Shown: positions 13,580-22,034 of the stretch, piece by piece
How positions within the stretch are numbered: the stretch's first letter is position 1
How the letters are laid out: each line of letters begins with the position of its first letter
IMG/VR virus record: IMGVR_UViG_3300046683_000192
Coordinates: 1-33,959 of that record
DNA: 33,959 bases
Reading direction: 5' to 3' (one strand)
DNA from: a virus
Notes under the pieces: model-generated
Told to the model about the DNA's origin: nothing
The model's database searches: none
Seen by the model: only the letters and a program-made list of their open reading frames with translations
Program-made: the position numbers and the translations under genes

Positions 13580-13619
13580 AAAGGCGTCCCGGCTAGGAAG
13601 GAAGCTGGCGACGCCTTTT
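13580..13619 (+). terminator. Terminator between convergent transcripts
   Basis: AAAGGCGTC and GACGCCTTT pair perfectly over 9 bp, with a second imperfect CCGGCT/AGCTGG stem inside and TTTT after. The flanking A and T runs make it partly bidirectional. It separates the rightward pilus-domain gene from the end of the leftward late operon. Confidence 0.8.
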
Positions 13620-13662
13620 CCCTGTCCTGCGGACGTCCCAGCGGCTTAATCAGGGACATACC

Positions 13663-13824
13663 CTATCCCCGCAGCCCCGGCATGAAGATGAAGATGCCCA
13701 AGAGCAGCACGGCGATGAACGCCAGCCAGTTCCCAGCCCAGCCGAATTGCGCCGCCTGCGGCACGGGCAAGTTGGTCAAAAACCAAAGGAATAGCGTCAC
13801 CACAAAAAGAATCTCGACGATCAT
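13663..13824 (-). CDS. Small two-helix membrane protein, 53 aa
   Basis: The frame begins MIVEILFVVTLFLWFLTNLP and continues, after a short VPQAAQFGWAGN turn, with LAFIAVLLLGIFIFMPG. This gives two hydrophobic helices with a short loop. A strong GAGGGAGG precedes the ATG. It is the last gene of the late leftward operon, where lysis genes are often found, and its size and topology would suit a small holin. There is no charged C-terminal tail and no endolysin beside it, so holin is only a possibility. Confidence 0.6.
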   Translation of the reverse strand: MIVEILFVVTLFLWFLTNLPVPQAAQFGWAGNWLAFIAVLLLGIFIFMPGLRG

Positions 13825-13846
13825 AGCGAACCTCCCTCTTGAGATA

Positions 13847-14095
13847 TCACCTAGTCGTGCCTTCCAGCATCTGCTGCACGGTTCGGCACGTCTCGATGAC
13901 GGCGACGAATTTACCGTCAGTCAGGCCCACCACGCAGTGCGCCCCATGCGGCGCTAAATGATCCAGCGGACCAGCCGGCGCACGCAAACTCGTTACCTGC
14001 GGCGGATTGATCGCCACTTCCTGGCCGTCGGTTCGGTGCAGTACGACGAAATTGAGTAGCAGCGGCAGAGCGGCGACAACTAGGCAGATCGTCAT
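13847..14095 (-). CDS. Small exported or membrane-anchored protein, FlbD-like motif
   Basis: From ATG 14095 the protein starts MTICLVVAALPLLLNFVVLH, a signal peptide or membrane anchor. It continues with RTDGQEVAINPPQVTSLRAP and LTDGKFVAVIETCRTVQQML, the DG...NP..I / DG..V.V.E pattern seen in small phage proteins and in FlbD. AGGGTGG precedes this start; the longer frame back to 14206 overlaps the Pro-rich gene and is less likely. It has 82 residues with two cysteines (HCVV, ETCR). It lies at the downstream end of the tail operon. Its function is unknown. Confidence 0.6.
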   Translation of the reverse strand: MTICLVVAALPLLLNFVVLHRTDGQEVAINPPQVTSLRAPAGPLDHLAPHGAHCVVGLTDGKFVAVIETCRTVQQMLEGTTR

Positions 14096-14136
14096 CGCCA
14101 CCCTGCCACATCTCGGCGAGGGGGCTCGCCAAGCCC

Positions 14137-14523
14137 TTACGACGTTTTCGGCCCGGCGCCGCTCATTGGAAAGTAGCCCCAGCCGTAGTCGCTGCTGTAC
14201 CCCCATCCACCAGTCTCTGGTGGAGGCTTATTGCCTTCCGGCGGGTTCGGGAACGGGGGCGGCGGTTGTGGCACGGGGAAGCCGGCATCGACGTAAGGCG
14301 GGTTCGGCCCCGGCCAGATCGTGGGCGGACGGCCCGGGGGCAATCCCGTGTCCATGTAAGGCGGCGCACCGCCCCAGACACCAGGAGGCGCACCGGGCAT
14401 CGGCCCGCCGCCGACGCCAACGCCTGTTGTGTACATTTCGGCGACGATCGTCACCGGGGTTGGCGGGTTGCCGGTTTTGTCGGTGTACGCCACGCCAACG
14501 AGGGTCACAGGTACGCTAGCCAT
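14137..14523 (-). CDS. Pro/Gly-rich hypothetical protein, 128 aa
   Basis: After a short ordered start (MASVPVTLVGVAYTDKTGNP) the chain becomes Pro/Gly/Trp/Tyr-rich low complexity (GAPPGVWGGAPPYMDTGLPP, GWGYSSDYGWGYF). Such proteins are extended or disordered and occur downstream of tail-fibre genes in related phages, perhaps as virion surface or fibre-assembly components. AAAGGAAATGATGA precedes the ATG. It has no enzymatic motif. It is probably real because its position and codon use fit its neighbours. Confidence 0.55.
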   Translation of the reverse strand: MASVPVTLVGVAYTDKTGNPPTPVTIVAEMYTTGVGVGGGPMPGAPPGVWGGAPPYMDTGLPPGRPPTIWPGPNPPYVDAGFPVPQPPPPFPNPPEGNKPPPETGGWGYSSDYGWGYFPMSGAGPKTS

Positions 14524-14585
14524 TCATCATTTCCTTTCATGGTTGAGCGCCGGCCCGCGGCCGGCAGCGGTACAAAGTGCTCTCA

Positions 14586-15116
14586 TCATAAAGCATTGAT
14601 CGTCACGGCGCCCTGCCGGGTACGAACCGAGGCGATCACCGCGAACACCTCGGCATCGCTGGTCGCCTTGATCGCGGTCGTCAATGCGACCCTCGCCCCC
14701 GCGTCCCAGAGACTGGCGCCGCCGTCCCAGATACTGGCGCCGCCGTCCCAAATCGATTCTCTTGGTAGTGTGTTAAGCCATTCTGCCTTGGATTGAGCTG
14801 TGATCCGCCCAGCCAGTGCCCGAATCGTTGGCAGGCCCGCTCGAGCATTAGATGTGGCACTGACTCGGCCGGCAAGGTTGATATGCAACGCAACATGCGA
14901 TGCCGCTTGGCTGACCGTGGTTTTGACCGAGGCCGATAGCGTGACCCCGGCAGAGAGCGCTGTCGCCGTCCCAACGGCGGCGGCTTGGCTGGTGATCGTC
15001 GCGCTGAGACCGATCCCGGCAATGAGTGCTTCGCGAACGATGCCGCCGGCCCGAAGCTGCCCCGCTTCAGCGACGAGTGCTTCCCGGCCAAGGCCGCCTA
15101 AGCGGGCGTCAGTCAT
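14586..15116 (-). CDS. Late-region hypothetical protein with WDGGAS repeats
   Basis: This 176-aa protein is Ala/Thr/Ser-rich and beta-prone (SAGVTLSASVKTTVSQAASH). It carries 2.5 copies of a seven-residue unit, SIWDGGA SIWDGGA SLWDAGA, near residue 120, encoded by near-identical 21-bp DNA repeats. The last part (VFAVIASVRTRQGAVTINAL) resembles virion proteins. It lies just downstream of the tail-fibre gene, so it may be a fibre accessory or minor virion protein. No family is recognised. Confidence 0.55.
   Translation of the reverse strand: MTDARLGGLGREALVAEAGQLRAGGIVREALIAGIGLSATITSQAAAVGTATALSAGVTLSASVKTTVSQAASHVALHINLAGRVSATSNARAGLPTIRALAGRITAQSKAEWLNTLPRESIWDGGASIWDGGASLWDAGARVALTTAIKATSDAEVFAVIASVRTRQGAVTINAL
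14699..14760 (-). repeat. 21-bp tandem repeat inside the 176-aa gene
   Basis: CCGTCCCAGATACTGGCGCC-type units repeat at 21-bp spacing (about 2.5 copies, first unit slightly diverged). The repeat is in frame and encodes S(I/L)WDGGA, so copy-number change would keep the reading frame. Confidence 0.7.
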
Positions 15117-15153
15117 ACAGGCTCTTGGCTTTCACTTACGGCTGCGGACCCTG

Positions 15154-16419
15154 TCAGAGATCCGCCGATGCGGTGAAAGTACCAAGCCATGAAAATACAT
15201 TCGCGGCTGCACCATACGGCCTGATTTGCATGGCGCTATCTGCGACGATTCCGCGTGCCGCCATGTTCGTCGTTGATGACTCTGACACTACGACGCAAGT
15301 TGGTAGAGCACGCATTGCGACTTGCAATGGCTGGGTGTATGCCACCGTCATAGCGGTGGACGCGGCGAAACCTTGAAGCCCGAAAGTGCCAGTCTGATAA
15401 AACCGCTGGCAGTTCGCCAAATCGTAGCGCGCAGAATTAGCGGCCCACGCGGTAGCCACAGTGCCCACCTCGAACTTAACCTGCGAAAGGGTTCCGGCAT
15501 TGAACTCAACCGTGGTATTGGCGCCAGCGACGATCCCCGAAACCGCCACGGGGCTGGCGGCATAGGAACCACCACCGACCCGACCCTGCGCCGTTCCGAT
15601 CCATGACAACATATAATTGCCGCCAACAAGCGAAGCACCCTCGATAATTTGTTGCAGTGTCCCAGCCGTTATCGTGATCGTGGTGCTGGGTCCACTGGAC
15701 GCACTGAACGTGTAAGTGCAACCGCCCGCACCCGCTTTCCAGCGATCGTGTCCGTAGATCCCCGCCGCCAGCGCCGTACCGCTGACATAGCCGCGCTGAT
15801 TGACGCTGAAACCGCTGTCATCGGCGTAATTGAGATATCGAGCCGCCGCCTGCACAAAAGCCGTCGTCGCAAGGCTTGTGTCCGCATCACCAACAGCTTG
15901 TGTTGGTGCCGTCGGGTTGCCGGTAAACGCGGGCGAAGCAATCGGCGCCGCCCCGAGCGCCACTAGCGCCGCAGGCGCCGTCACCGCGCCGGTGCCGCCA
16001 TTGGCGATCGCGATCGGGACCGGGATCGTGCCGGCCGTCACCGCCGATGCGACAAAGGCCGTCGTCGCAAGCTGGGTTGTCTGCGTTGAAGGAGGCGCGG
16101 TCGGCGCCGTAGGGGTGCCGGTGAGGCCGGGTGAGAATAAAGGTGCCGCGCCAAGGTTCGCCAGTGCGGCGGGCGCGGTGATCGCGCCGGTGCCGCCATT
16201 GGAAACCAAAACGGGAACACCCAGCGTCACCGTCACATTGCCAGAAGTGCCGCCGCCAGTGAGGCCGGTCCCGGCATTGACGCCTGTTATCGTGCCGGCG
16301 CTACCAAGGCCGTTTTGCAAGGCGGTGATTTCCGCCGCCGCAGTGCTGAAATTGTCCCGGACACTCTGCGTCGTCGGATTGCCGAAAACAGGTTTGGTGG
16401 CATCAATGGCCGATGTCAT
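15154..16419 (-). CDS. Tail fibre / receptor-binding protein, 421 aa
   Basis: The N-terminal 190 residues are typical phage fibre sequence with two matched blocks: VSNGGTGAITAPAALANLGA / IANGGTGAVTAPAALVALGA and LTGTPTAPTA..QLATTAFV / FTGNPTAPTQ..SLATTAFV. From about residue 200 a globular beta-rich C-terminal domain starts (DSGFSVNQRGYVSGTALAAG). This opening is shared by many phage and prophage tail proteins and probably carries the receptor-binding part. AGGGGATAATGGA precedes the ATG. It follows the lectin-like tail gene in the late operon. Confidence 0.8.
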   Translation of the reverse strand: MTSAIDATKPVFGNPTTQSVRDNFSTAAAEITALQNGLGSAGTITGVNAGTGLTGGGTSGNVTVTLGVPVLVSNGGTGAITAPAALANLGAAPLFSPGLTGTPTAPTAPPSTQTTQLATTAFVASAVTAGTIPVPIAIANGGTGAVTAPAALVALGAAPIASPAFTGNPTAPTQAVGDADTSLATTAFVQAAARYLNYADDSGFSVNQRGYVSGTALAAGIYGHDRWKAGAGGCTYTFSASSGPSTTITITAGTLQQIIEGASLVGGNYMLSWIGTAQGRVGGGSYAASPVAVSGIVAGANTTVEFNAGTLSQVKFEVGTVATAWAANSARYDLANCQRFYQTGTFGLQGFAASTAMTVAYTQPLQVAMRALPTCVVVSESSTTNMAARGIVADSAMQIRPYGAAANVFSWLGTFTASADL

Positions 16420-16430
16420 TCCATTATCCC

Positions 16431-17927
16431 CTAGCTATCGACCTTGAAGCCGCTGGTGGCGGCGTTCAGGTTCGCCCCGGTCCAGGGGATGGAGCCGTTC
16501 GGATCGGTCGCGAAAGTCGAGGTCATCCAGCCGTAGGTCGTCCCCGGCGCCTGGCCGGTCAGGGAGCCGCCGCTGTCGGTGGCGCTGGATTTCGTCCGCA
16601 GGCTGATCGTCTTCGCGCCCGCGTCGGATTTCTGGATGTAGCCCTTCACCGCAACCGCGTAGACGAAGGCCGGCGAGGTGCTGAGCGCGGCGAAATTGTA
16701 GAGGTCTTCGTGGTTCACCGTCGCATCGAAAACGTAGCTCAGCGCGCCCGGCGGCGGCTGCTGGTTAACCTCGTTGTAGTTGGCCCCGCTGATGCCGGTC
16801 AGGTTGCCCCAAAGGAGCCAACTTGCCTGGCCGCTGGTCATTGCTGGCGCTGTTCCGGGTGCACCTGAGGCGTAAGTGTTTGCCGCCCGATAGCCGAGGG
16901 TGCCGCCGTCCGATTGCTGCAAGGTGACTGAGGTGTCGTTGATAAAGCCGATCCAGTATTGTGTGCCGGCCGAGAGGCTCTGCGGTGTCGTTAACGGTAG
17001 GGTTGCTGCCGTGCCAGCGGTGACGCCGGTCACCTGCGTTCCTGACGACATCAGCGTGCCGGGAGCCGTGCCGCCGCTGTCGGCATAGACAACGCCGCGA
17101 TAGTTCGCGGGGGCGCTGGTCGCGCCCGGCATGATCGTGACCGACGCCAGCGTGCCAGCGACGGCCGGCGTGAACCGGCGTAGCACCAGAGAGGCGGCGG
17201 CTGGCGCGTTCGTCGTGGTCACACGCGCGGCGTTCGAGCCAAGTATCCCCGCGCCGAATGCGAACTGAACCGCGCTGTCGGAAGTTGGGAATGTCGTCTC
17301 GACGCGCGGCGAGGTCAGCAAGACCGCGTTGTTGGTGGTGCCCGTGGTGTCAAACATATAGAGATCGTCAAGGGTCAGAATTCCCGTAGTGACAAAGGCT
17401 GAAATCGAATTTGCGTAGTTGTTGGCCGTGCCGCCCCGCGTGTTGCCGGTGCCGGAAAACAGCGACACGCCGTCGAGCCAGACTTGATAAGCACCCGTTG
17501 CGCTGAAAGTTATGTCCCATTCCAGATAGTGCGTGCTGTTGGCTGTAACCGCACCGCCACCGGCCAGGACGGTCCCGTTCTGGTTGGAGCTCCGAAGGTT
17601 GATGACGCCGGTTGTTTCCAGCGTAATCGTGCATTGCAGGTTGGCAACATCACGGAATTGCATCACGATCACTTGAGCACCGAGATTGCCGCTGAACCTC
17701 AGGCCGCCGATCAGCCGCGCATAGTTGGTTGCCAGCGTCTTCGTCACGGCGCAACTGGTGGCATTAAGCTGCAACGCACCTCCGGTGACGCTGAGCGGTG
17801 CGACGATGCTGTTGCCAGATCCAGTAGCCGTTGTCCACTCGCCCGCCGTCAGCAGCGCATTTACAATGGTCCCGTTGCTGTTGGCCGGGCCGTACTTGTC
17901 GAAACCCTCGATCAGAAGCAGCGCCAT
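16431..17927 (-). CDS. Tail protein with lectin-like N-terminal domain, 498 aa
   Basis: Residues 1-205 look like the concanavalin A/LamG-type jelly-roll often found in phage tails: MALLLIEGFDKYGPANSNGT at the start, HYLEWDITFSATGAYQVWLD in the middle, and the hallmark LTLDDLYMFDTTGTTNNAVL at the end. The C-terminal 290 residues form further beta-rich blocks (VVYADSGGTAPGTLMSSGTQ, SLSAGTQYWIGFINDTSVTL). Such proteins sit at the tail tip and may bind host glycans. The upstream gene ends two bases before this start. Binding specificity cannot be read from the sequence. Confidence 0.75.
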   Translation of the reverse strand: MALLLIEGFDKYGPANSNGTIVNALLTAGEWTTATGSGNSIVAPLSVTGGALQLNATSCAVTKTLATNYARLIGGLRFSGNLGAQVIVMQFRDVANLQCTITLETTGVINLRSSNQNGTVLAGGGAVTANSTHYLEWDITFSATGAYQVWLDGVSLFSGTGNTRGGTANNYANSISAFVTTGILTLDDLYMFDTTGTTNNAVLLTSPRVETTFPTSDSAVQFAFGAGILGSNAARVTTTNAPAAASLVLRRFTPAVAGTLASVTIMPGATSAPANYRGVVYADSGGTAPGTLMSSGTQVTGVTAGTAATLPLTTPQSLSAGTQYWIGFINDTSVTLQQSDGGTLGYRAANTYASGAPGTAPAMTSGQASWLLWGNLTGISGANYNEVNQQPPPGALSYVFDATVNHEDLYNFAALSTSPAFVYAVAVKGYIQKSDAGAKTISLRTKSSATDSGGSLTGQAPGTTYGWMTSTFATDPNGSIPWTGANLNAATSGFKVDS

Positions 17928-17928
17928 C

Positions 17929-18588
17929 TTACGACGACCGGATGATCAGCGAGCCAGCCGGGAATGCGGCCGAGGCACCGTTGTTGACGGATTGCGCGAC
18001 GAGCTTCCGCACCATGCCGTTGCCGGTCGCGCTGGTGTTGACCGCGGTCGCGGAATTGGTGACGGTGAAGGTGTCGGTGCTCGGCGAGGTCACGGTTAGC
18101 TGACCCGTAAAATTGCTCTGCGAAAAGGTCGGGTTGGTGCCGCCATACTCGATCGACCATTCAACGAGATCACTGGCCGAGAAACCGTGCCCCTTTGCGG
18201 TGATGACCGCAGGCGAGGCGGCGCTGACGGTCGCCGGCAGCCACGCATAGTTGCCGAAGAAGTCCCACGCCAGCAGATTGCCCGCGGTCGAGGCGTCGTA
18301 GAGCCCCATCGCAATGATCGAGCCCCAATCGGCCGTAGCGGTGGTGAAGGTCAGCGTGTTCGCATTGCTGATCTGGCTCGGCGCCGAGCCAGAGGCCGAA
18401 TTCCAATCGGCCGCCGCCGTCGCGACCCTCGCGTAGGCCCCGACCGATGGCTCGGTAAAGCCGGTCCCGGCATCAGTGCCGACCGCGGTGAACAGCGCGA
18501 CATAGGCGGTCGGGATCGTATAGATCGCGGTCTTGCCGGTGATGTGGTTCAGGATGCCCTGGCTGGTACGATCGGTAAATCCGGTCAT
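17929..18588 (-). CDS. Phage tail fibre-type protein, 219 aa
   Basis: The opening LNHITGKTAIYTIPTAYVAL, followed by FTAVGTDAGTGFTEPSVGAY and ADWGSIIAMGLYDASTAGNL, is the signature of a widespread phage tail-fibre family whose members begin LLNHxxGKTAYT...YVALFTA. A short insertion from about residue 125 (SPAVITAKGHGFSASDLVEW) is a small domain also found in other virion proteins. The start is coupled by ATGA to the 45-aa gene upstream. It is probably a structural part of the fibre or tail tip. Confidence 0.8.
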   Translation of the reverse strand: MTGFTDRTSQGILNHITGKTAIYTIPTAYVALFTAVGTDAGTGFTEPSVGAYARVATAAADWNSASGSAPSQISNANTLTFTTATADWGSIIAMGLYDASTAGNLLAWDFFGNYAWLPATVSAASPAVITAKGHGFSASDLVEWSIEYGGTNPTFSQSNFTGQLTVTSPSTDTFTVTNSATAVNTSATGNGMVRKLVAQSVNNGASAAFPAGSLIIRSS

Positions 18589-18722
18589 CGTTTCACACTC
18601 TTGTCAGACGGTGGCGGCGGCGGTCGCGGTCGGCGTGGCATAAACCGATTCGTAATGGTCCGCCGTGACGGAATAATGCGAACGGCGATGCCTCGCACTC
18701 GCCCGCAAAACCCGCAACTCAT
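18585..18722 (-). CDS. Coupled 45-aa CxxC, Pro-rich protein
   Basis: This frame starts in ATGA with the end of the long fibre gene and stops in ATGA with the start of the next fibre gene. It fills the 130-bp gap exactly. It begins MSCGFCGRVRGIAV (C3-x2-C6), is strongly basic, and has a run of Pro (RPRPPPPPSDK). The exact coupling at both ends is the main evidence. It could be a real microprotein or a translation bridge that carries ribosomes between two fibre genes. Confidence 0.5.
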   Translation of the reverse strand: MSCGFCGRVRGIAVRIIPSRRTITNRFMPRRPRPPPPPSDKSVKR

Positions 18723-20920
18723 GTCTCAAATCCTACGAGAGTCAGGTGGAAGTCGCTGAAGGTCGGATCGGGCGAGGCTGGGCCGCGCACCCGCAAGACG
18801 TCGCCTTGCGCGAAGCTGATCGCCGCCTGGGTGGACATCGAGCCGGTGACACTGCCGGCGGCGAATGTAATCGTCGCAACGGTCGCGAAGGTCGTCGGCG
18901 ATCCGGCCAGGGCGCGGGCCAGCGTGATCGCGGTCGAGGCCGTGGCGGGGACCGAGCCGCCGGCTTCGGTGGTATGCCCGAGATAAGCGCCGAGGTTCGC
19001 CGGCAGCGTGACCGCTTTGCTGAACTTGTGGAACAGCAGGTTTTGCGATGCCGCGATCATCGTCCCGCCCGCATGGGCGCCGATGACATAACGCGACCGT
19101 ACGTTCTCGAACTTGCCGCTCGACGTATTATAGCTGAGCGTGTCCTGCGCGTGCGGCGTGGTGATCGCCAGCAAGCCGCCGCCATTGGTTATCCAACTCG
19201 GATCGCCGCTCGACCCGCCAGTCGTCAGCACTTGGCCCGAGGTGCCCGGCGCCAGCCCGACCCAGCCGCTGTTGGTGCGATAGAGCAATGTGCCGCGCGC
19301 CGACGCGATGATCGCGTCGAGAATGTTGCTGAGCGTGTTGCCGCTCGGAACGGCGGTCGAGCCTGAGATGTTCGAGACGATCCGCAGGTTCGGCGTCGAG
19401 CTGCCGGCGATCGGTGCATTCTGCCAGGCCGGGTTCGCGGCGGCGCCCGCAGTCGTCAAAACCTGGCCGGCTGTGCCGGGCGTCAGCAACACCCAGGCGG
19501 AAGCCGAGCGGTAGAGAACCGCGCCCTGCGTCGTGCCGAAGATGTGATCGAAAATTAGCGTCAGTGTGTTGGCGGTCGGCGCGGCCGTGCTGCCGCTGAT
19601 GTTTGCCAGGATGCGGTCGCTGGCGATCGTGTCGAGCGATACCGTGCCCGTTGCGGTGATCGGCACGCCGCCGGTCGAGATGCCGGTGCCGGCGCTGATC
19701 GAGGTAACGGTACCTGAGCCCACCGGGGCGTCCCACATCACGTCGGCGCCCGCGCCCTGCGTTTTGAGGTAATAGCCGTTCGTCCCTGGCGAGAGCCCAA
19801 CCCAGCCGCTGATGTTGCGCGCTAGGATCGTGCCGCGCGCGTTGGTGAGTATGTGGTCGAGGATCGCCGATAAGGTCTGCGGCGTCGGCGCGGTCGAGCC
19901 GCCGCTGACATTGGCGAGGATACGGCTGTCCGCGACGGCCGCCAGCGACACCGTGCCCGTGCTGGTGATCGGCGCGCCGCCCGTATCAATCCCGGGGCCC
20001 GCGGTGATCGAGACGACACCAGCGGCGCCGACCTCCCAGGTCGGGTCGAAGCCGGCCGCGTGCGTTTGCAGGAACAATCCATTGGTGCCCGGCGGCAGCG
20101 CAATCCAGCCGGTGCCGCCACGATACATCAGTGTCCCGCGTATCGTCGTACCAAGTACATAATCGAGATAATCCGACAACTCGGTGCCGATGGCCGGGCC
20201 GGTCACGCCCAGGGTATTCGCCATCATCAGCCCGGTATCGATCATCATCCCGGCCGGGAGTGAATCGACATACGCCTTGTTGACCGCATCTCCTGGCAGC
20301 AGCGGGTTGGCGAGATTGTGAAACACCCCACCGGTTATGTTAACCGCGCTGGCGGCTTGTACCGCCATCGAGCCGAGGGCCGAGTTCGTCCATAAACTAG
20401 TGCCGGCAACCCAGCGCAGCACGTCCCCATCAGTCAACGGGTCGAGTATTTGAACATCGCCCATCGTGCCGAGGCTGTTGTCGGTCGAGCCGAATAGCTG
20501 TTTGTAGACGGGCTCCCCACCAACCATCTCGGTCTGGTCAAACAGCGAGTAGGTGCCGGCGATCTGCACCAGGTAGATGCCATAGGAGACAGTCGTCGGA
20601 TCGAGCACGTCGGTATTGCCGAGGCTGACCGTGAACACGTCCAGCACGGCATAGACGTTAGGCTCGAATTCGCCGCGCCAGCGGAAGGTGAGAACCGGCA
20701 GCGTGTACGGCCCGAGCACAGTGCCATCCGTCAAGGTGATGGTCATCTGCGTGCCGCTGACCTGGATCGAGTCGATCCCGTTCGGCTGCTCCGGGTTGTT
20801 GATCAAATCGACAATCGCCTGGGCCAGCGAATAGAAATTCGCATCGACCTCGCTGGGCTGAAGGTTCGCGCCTTTGCCCGAACCCCAAGGCCCTAACGTG
20901 CGATAGGTGATGTCCACCAT
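18719..20920 (-). CDS. Long tail fibre with internal repeats, 733 aa
   Basis: Residues 1-250 form a distinct N-terminal region (DITYRTLGPWGSGKGANLQP) that probably attaches to the tail. Residues 256-577 hold four related blocks with the pattern RGT-LYR-SGWV-L-PGT-GQ-L-T-GA-DP-W; three of them are preceded by ILAN(I/V)SGSTA-PT-NTLS-ILDHI. These are stacked fibre-shaft repeats. Residues 580-733 form a beta-rich distal domain (TLPANLGAYLGHTTEAGGSV). The gene ends in an ATGA overlap with a small gene and is the largest fibre of this phage. It probably contacts the host surface. Confidence 0.8.
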   Translation of the reverse strand: MVDITYRTLGPWGSGKGANLQPSEVDANFYSLAQAIVDLINNPEQPNGIDSIQVSGTQMTITLTDGTVLGPYTLPVLTFRWRGEFEPNVYAVLDVFTVSLGNTDVLDPTTVSYGIYLVQIAGTYSLFDQTEMVGGEPVYKQLFGSTDNSLGTMGDVQILDPLTDGDVLRWVAGTSLWTNSALGSMAVQAASAVNITGGVFHNLANPLLPGDAVNKAYVDSLPAGMMIDTGLMMANTLGVTGPAIGTELSDYLDYVLGTTIRGTLMYRGGTGWIALPPGTNGLFLQTHAAGFDPTWEVGAAGVVSITAGPGIDTGGAPITSTGTVSLAAVADSRILANVSGGSTAPTPQTLSAILDHILTNARGTILARNISGWVGLSPGTNGYYLKTQGAGADVMWDAPVGSGTVTSISAGTGISTGGVPITATGTVSLDTIASDRILANISGSTAAPTANTLTLIFDHIFGTTQGAVLYRSASAWVLLTPGTAGQVLTTAGAAANPAWQNAPIAGSSTPNLRIVSNISGSTAVPSGNTLSNILDAIIASARGTLLYRTNSGWVGLAPGTSGQVLTTGGSSGDPSWITNGGGLLAITTPHAQDTLSYNTSSGKFENVRSRYVIGAHAGGTMIAASQNLLFHKFSKAVTLPANLGAYLGHTTEAGGSVPATASTAITLARALAGSPTTFATVATITFAAGSVTGSMSTQAAISFAQGDVLRVRGPASPDPTFSDFHLTLVGFET
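19190..20155 (-). repeat. Diverged repeat blocks in the long fibre gene
   Basis: Four blocks of roughly 40-70 residues recur at the protein level (residues 256-295, 330-397, 433-499 and 512-577). At DNA level they share short identical stretches but are clearly diverged, so they look old rather than freshly duplicated. Confidence 0.7.
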
Positions 20921-20926
20921 CAGGCG

Positions 20927-21556
20927 TTACCCGCAGGCAAATTCAATGAGGACGGAACCATCACCCGGCTTAGACCCAACTGGCATAATGGTCGTTCCGC
21001 ATCCCTGGTGCGCCTCATGTTCCGGAAGCGACATTTCATCAATCGTGCAAGTTACTATACCGCCCCAAATCTCTGGCGCGTATAGGTTCCTTTGACTCGG
21101 ACAGGTTCGCGGCCATTTCTGAACGTAGTCAAGTGTCCCGGTAAAAGTGATCGTTACAGAAGCGGCATTTTGCCCAGGTATATAAGCGGCGCTGCCGGAA
21201 ACAACGGGTCCCGTTATCGCGCCCCAATCGATCTCACTACCATCTGGGTTCAGTATGTTAGGTGGGCAACACTGCGTTGGATTGATCCACAGAGCGTTGC
21301 CCACATAGTAAAGAAAGCCGGGTATCCCGAGCGGATTGCCGCGCGAGTCCGTCAAGACGCTCGAATCCCAGAAGGGCGTGCAGATGATCGGGGTGATCGG
21401 CGGCGGTTCCGCCGGGGGTGGCGGATCTTGCGTCGGGTCACGCTTTGTGTGCAGCTCAACGACGCGATCAAACAGGAACGGAAACTGATAAGCATAAGTC
21501 AGCCCCTCCGCGACTTGAGGAGCAATGACACCGCGCCGTTTAGGAACAGTTATCAT
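20927..21556 (-). CDS. Cys-rich virion-region protein, 209 aa
   Basis: The protein has an ordered start (RGVIAPQVAEGLTYAYQFPF), a Pro-rich linker (DPPPPAEPPPITPIICTPFW), and a beta-rich rest with at least eight cysteines (TQCCPPN, RTCPSQ, VTCTID, QGCGTT, FACG). I recognise no family. It shares one base with the third paralogue upstream, and the next gene is the long fibre. Many cysteines in adjacent genes hint that this group of tail proteins uses disulfides or metal sites. Its role at the tail tip is inferred from position only. Confidence 0.6.
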   Translation of the reverse strand: MITVPKRRGVIAPQVAEGLTYAYQFPFLFDRVVELHTKRDPTQDPPPPAEPPPITPIICTPFWDSSVLTDSRGNPLGIPGFLYYVGNALWINPTQCCPPNILNPDGSEIDWGAITGPVVSGSAAYIPGQNAASVTITFTGTLDYVQKWPRTCPSQRNLYAPEIWGGIVTCTIDEMSLPEHEAHQGCGTTIMPVGSKPGDGSVLIEFACG

Positions 21557-22029
21557 CAGGGGAGCCTCGGGTCCTTGCTCGCCTGCACCGTGTTCGGTTG
21601 CAATTGAAGCACCTGATGGCAGTGGTCGATCGTCGCCCCGGAACCCTCTGCCTCAATATCGGCTTCAAGGCTGGCGAAGGCGCCATTGATCGCTGATGCG
21701 ACGCCCGACATCTGGTTCCAATCGGCAGCGCATTTGTCCTCATGCTTTTTTCGCAGCTTCACGTTGGTTGCACGCTCGACAATCATATAATTCTCGGGCG
21801 AATTGACTTGATCGATTATCTTAACTCGCTCGGTCGTCCGTTCGACCTCATCCAAATGCTCACTACAACAATCGACGCTGGTGCCGGTTTTCTCCACCGC
21901 TGGCAGGCTGCTCGTTTTCGCGCCCCAGGTTAGTGTCGCTCGCTCGTGCCCCGAAGGCGTTGATGGGATAATAATTCGGCCCTGTGAGTCAGGCGCCTGA
22001 AAGGGTCGAACGAAATACTCAAACGGCAT
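21556..22029 (-). CDS. Tail-region paralogue 3 (MPFEYFVRPF family)
   Basis: This is the third of three tandem related genes. It begins MPFEYFVRPFQAPDSQGRII and contains SGHERATLTWGAKT, a Cys-Cys pair (VDCCSE), KCAADWNQMSGVASAINGAF and DHCHQV, all shared with its neighbours. I placed the start at 22029 because both paralogues begin MPFEY and because GGGGTG lies at a sensible distance; two further ATGs (22038, 22035) would add three residues. The family is unknown to me. Four conserved cysteines suggest a metal site or disulfides. It is probably a virion protein of the tail tip. Confidence 0.7.
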   Translation of the reverse strand: MPFEYFVRPFQAPDSQGRIIIPSTPSGHERATLTWGAKTSSLPAVEKTGTSVDCCSEHLDEVERTTERVKIIDQVNSPENYMIVERATNVKLRKKHEDKCAADWNQMSGVASAINGAFASLEADIEAEGSGATIDHCHQVLQLQPNTVQASKDPRLP

Positions 22030-22034
22030 TCCCA

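Noticed and set aside
15154-20920. Diversity-generating retroelement acting on the fibre genes
   Set aside because: No reverse transcriptase and no template/variable repeat pair with adenine-specific differences was seen. The fibre repeats are diverged shaft repeats.
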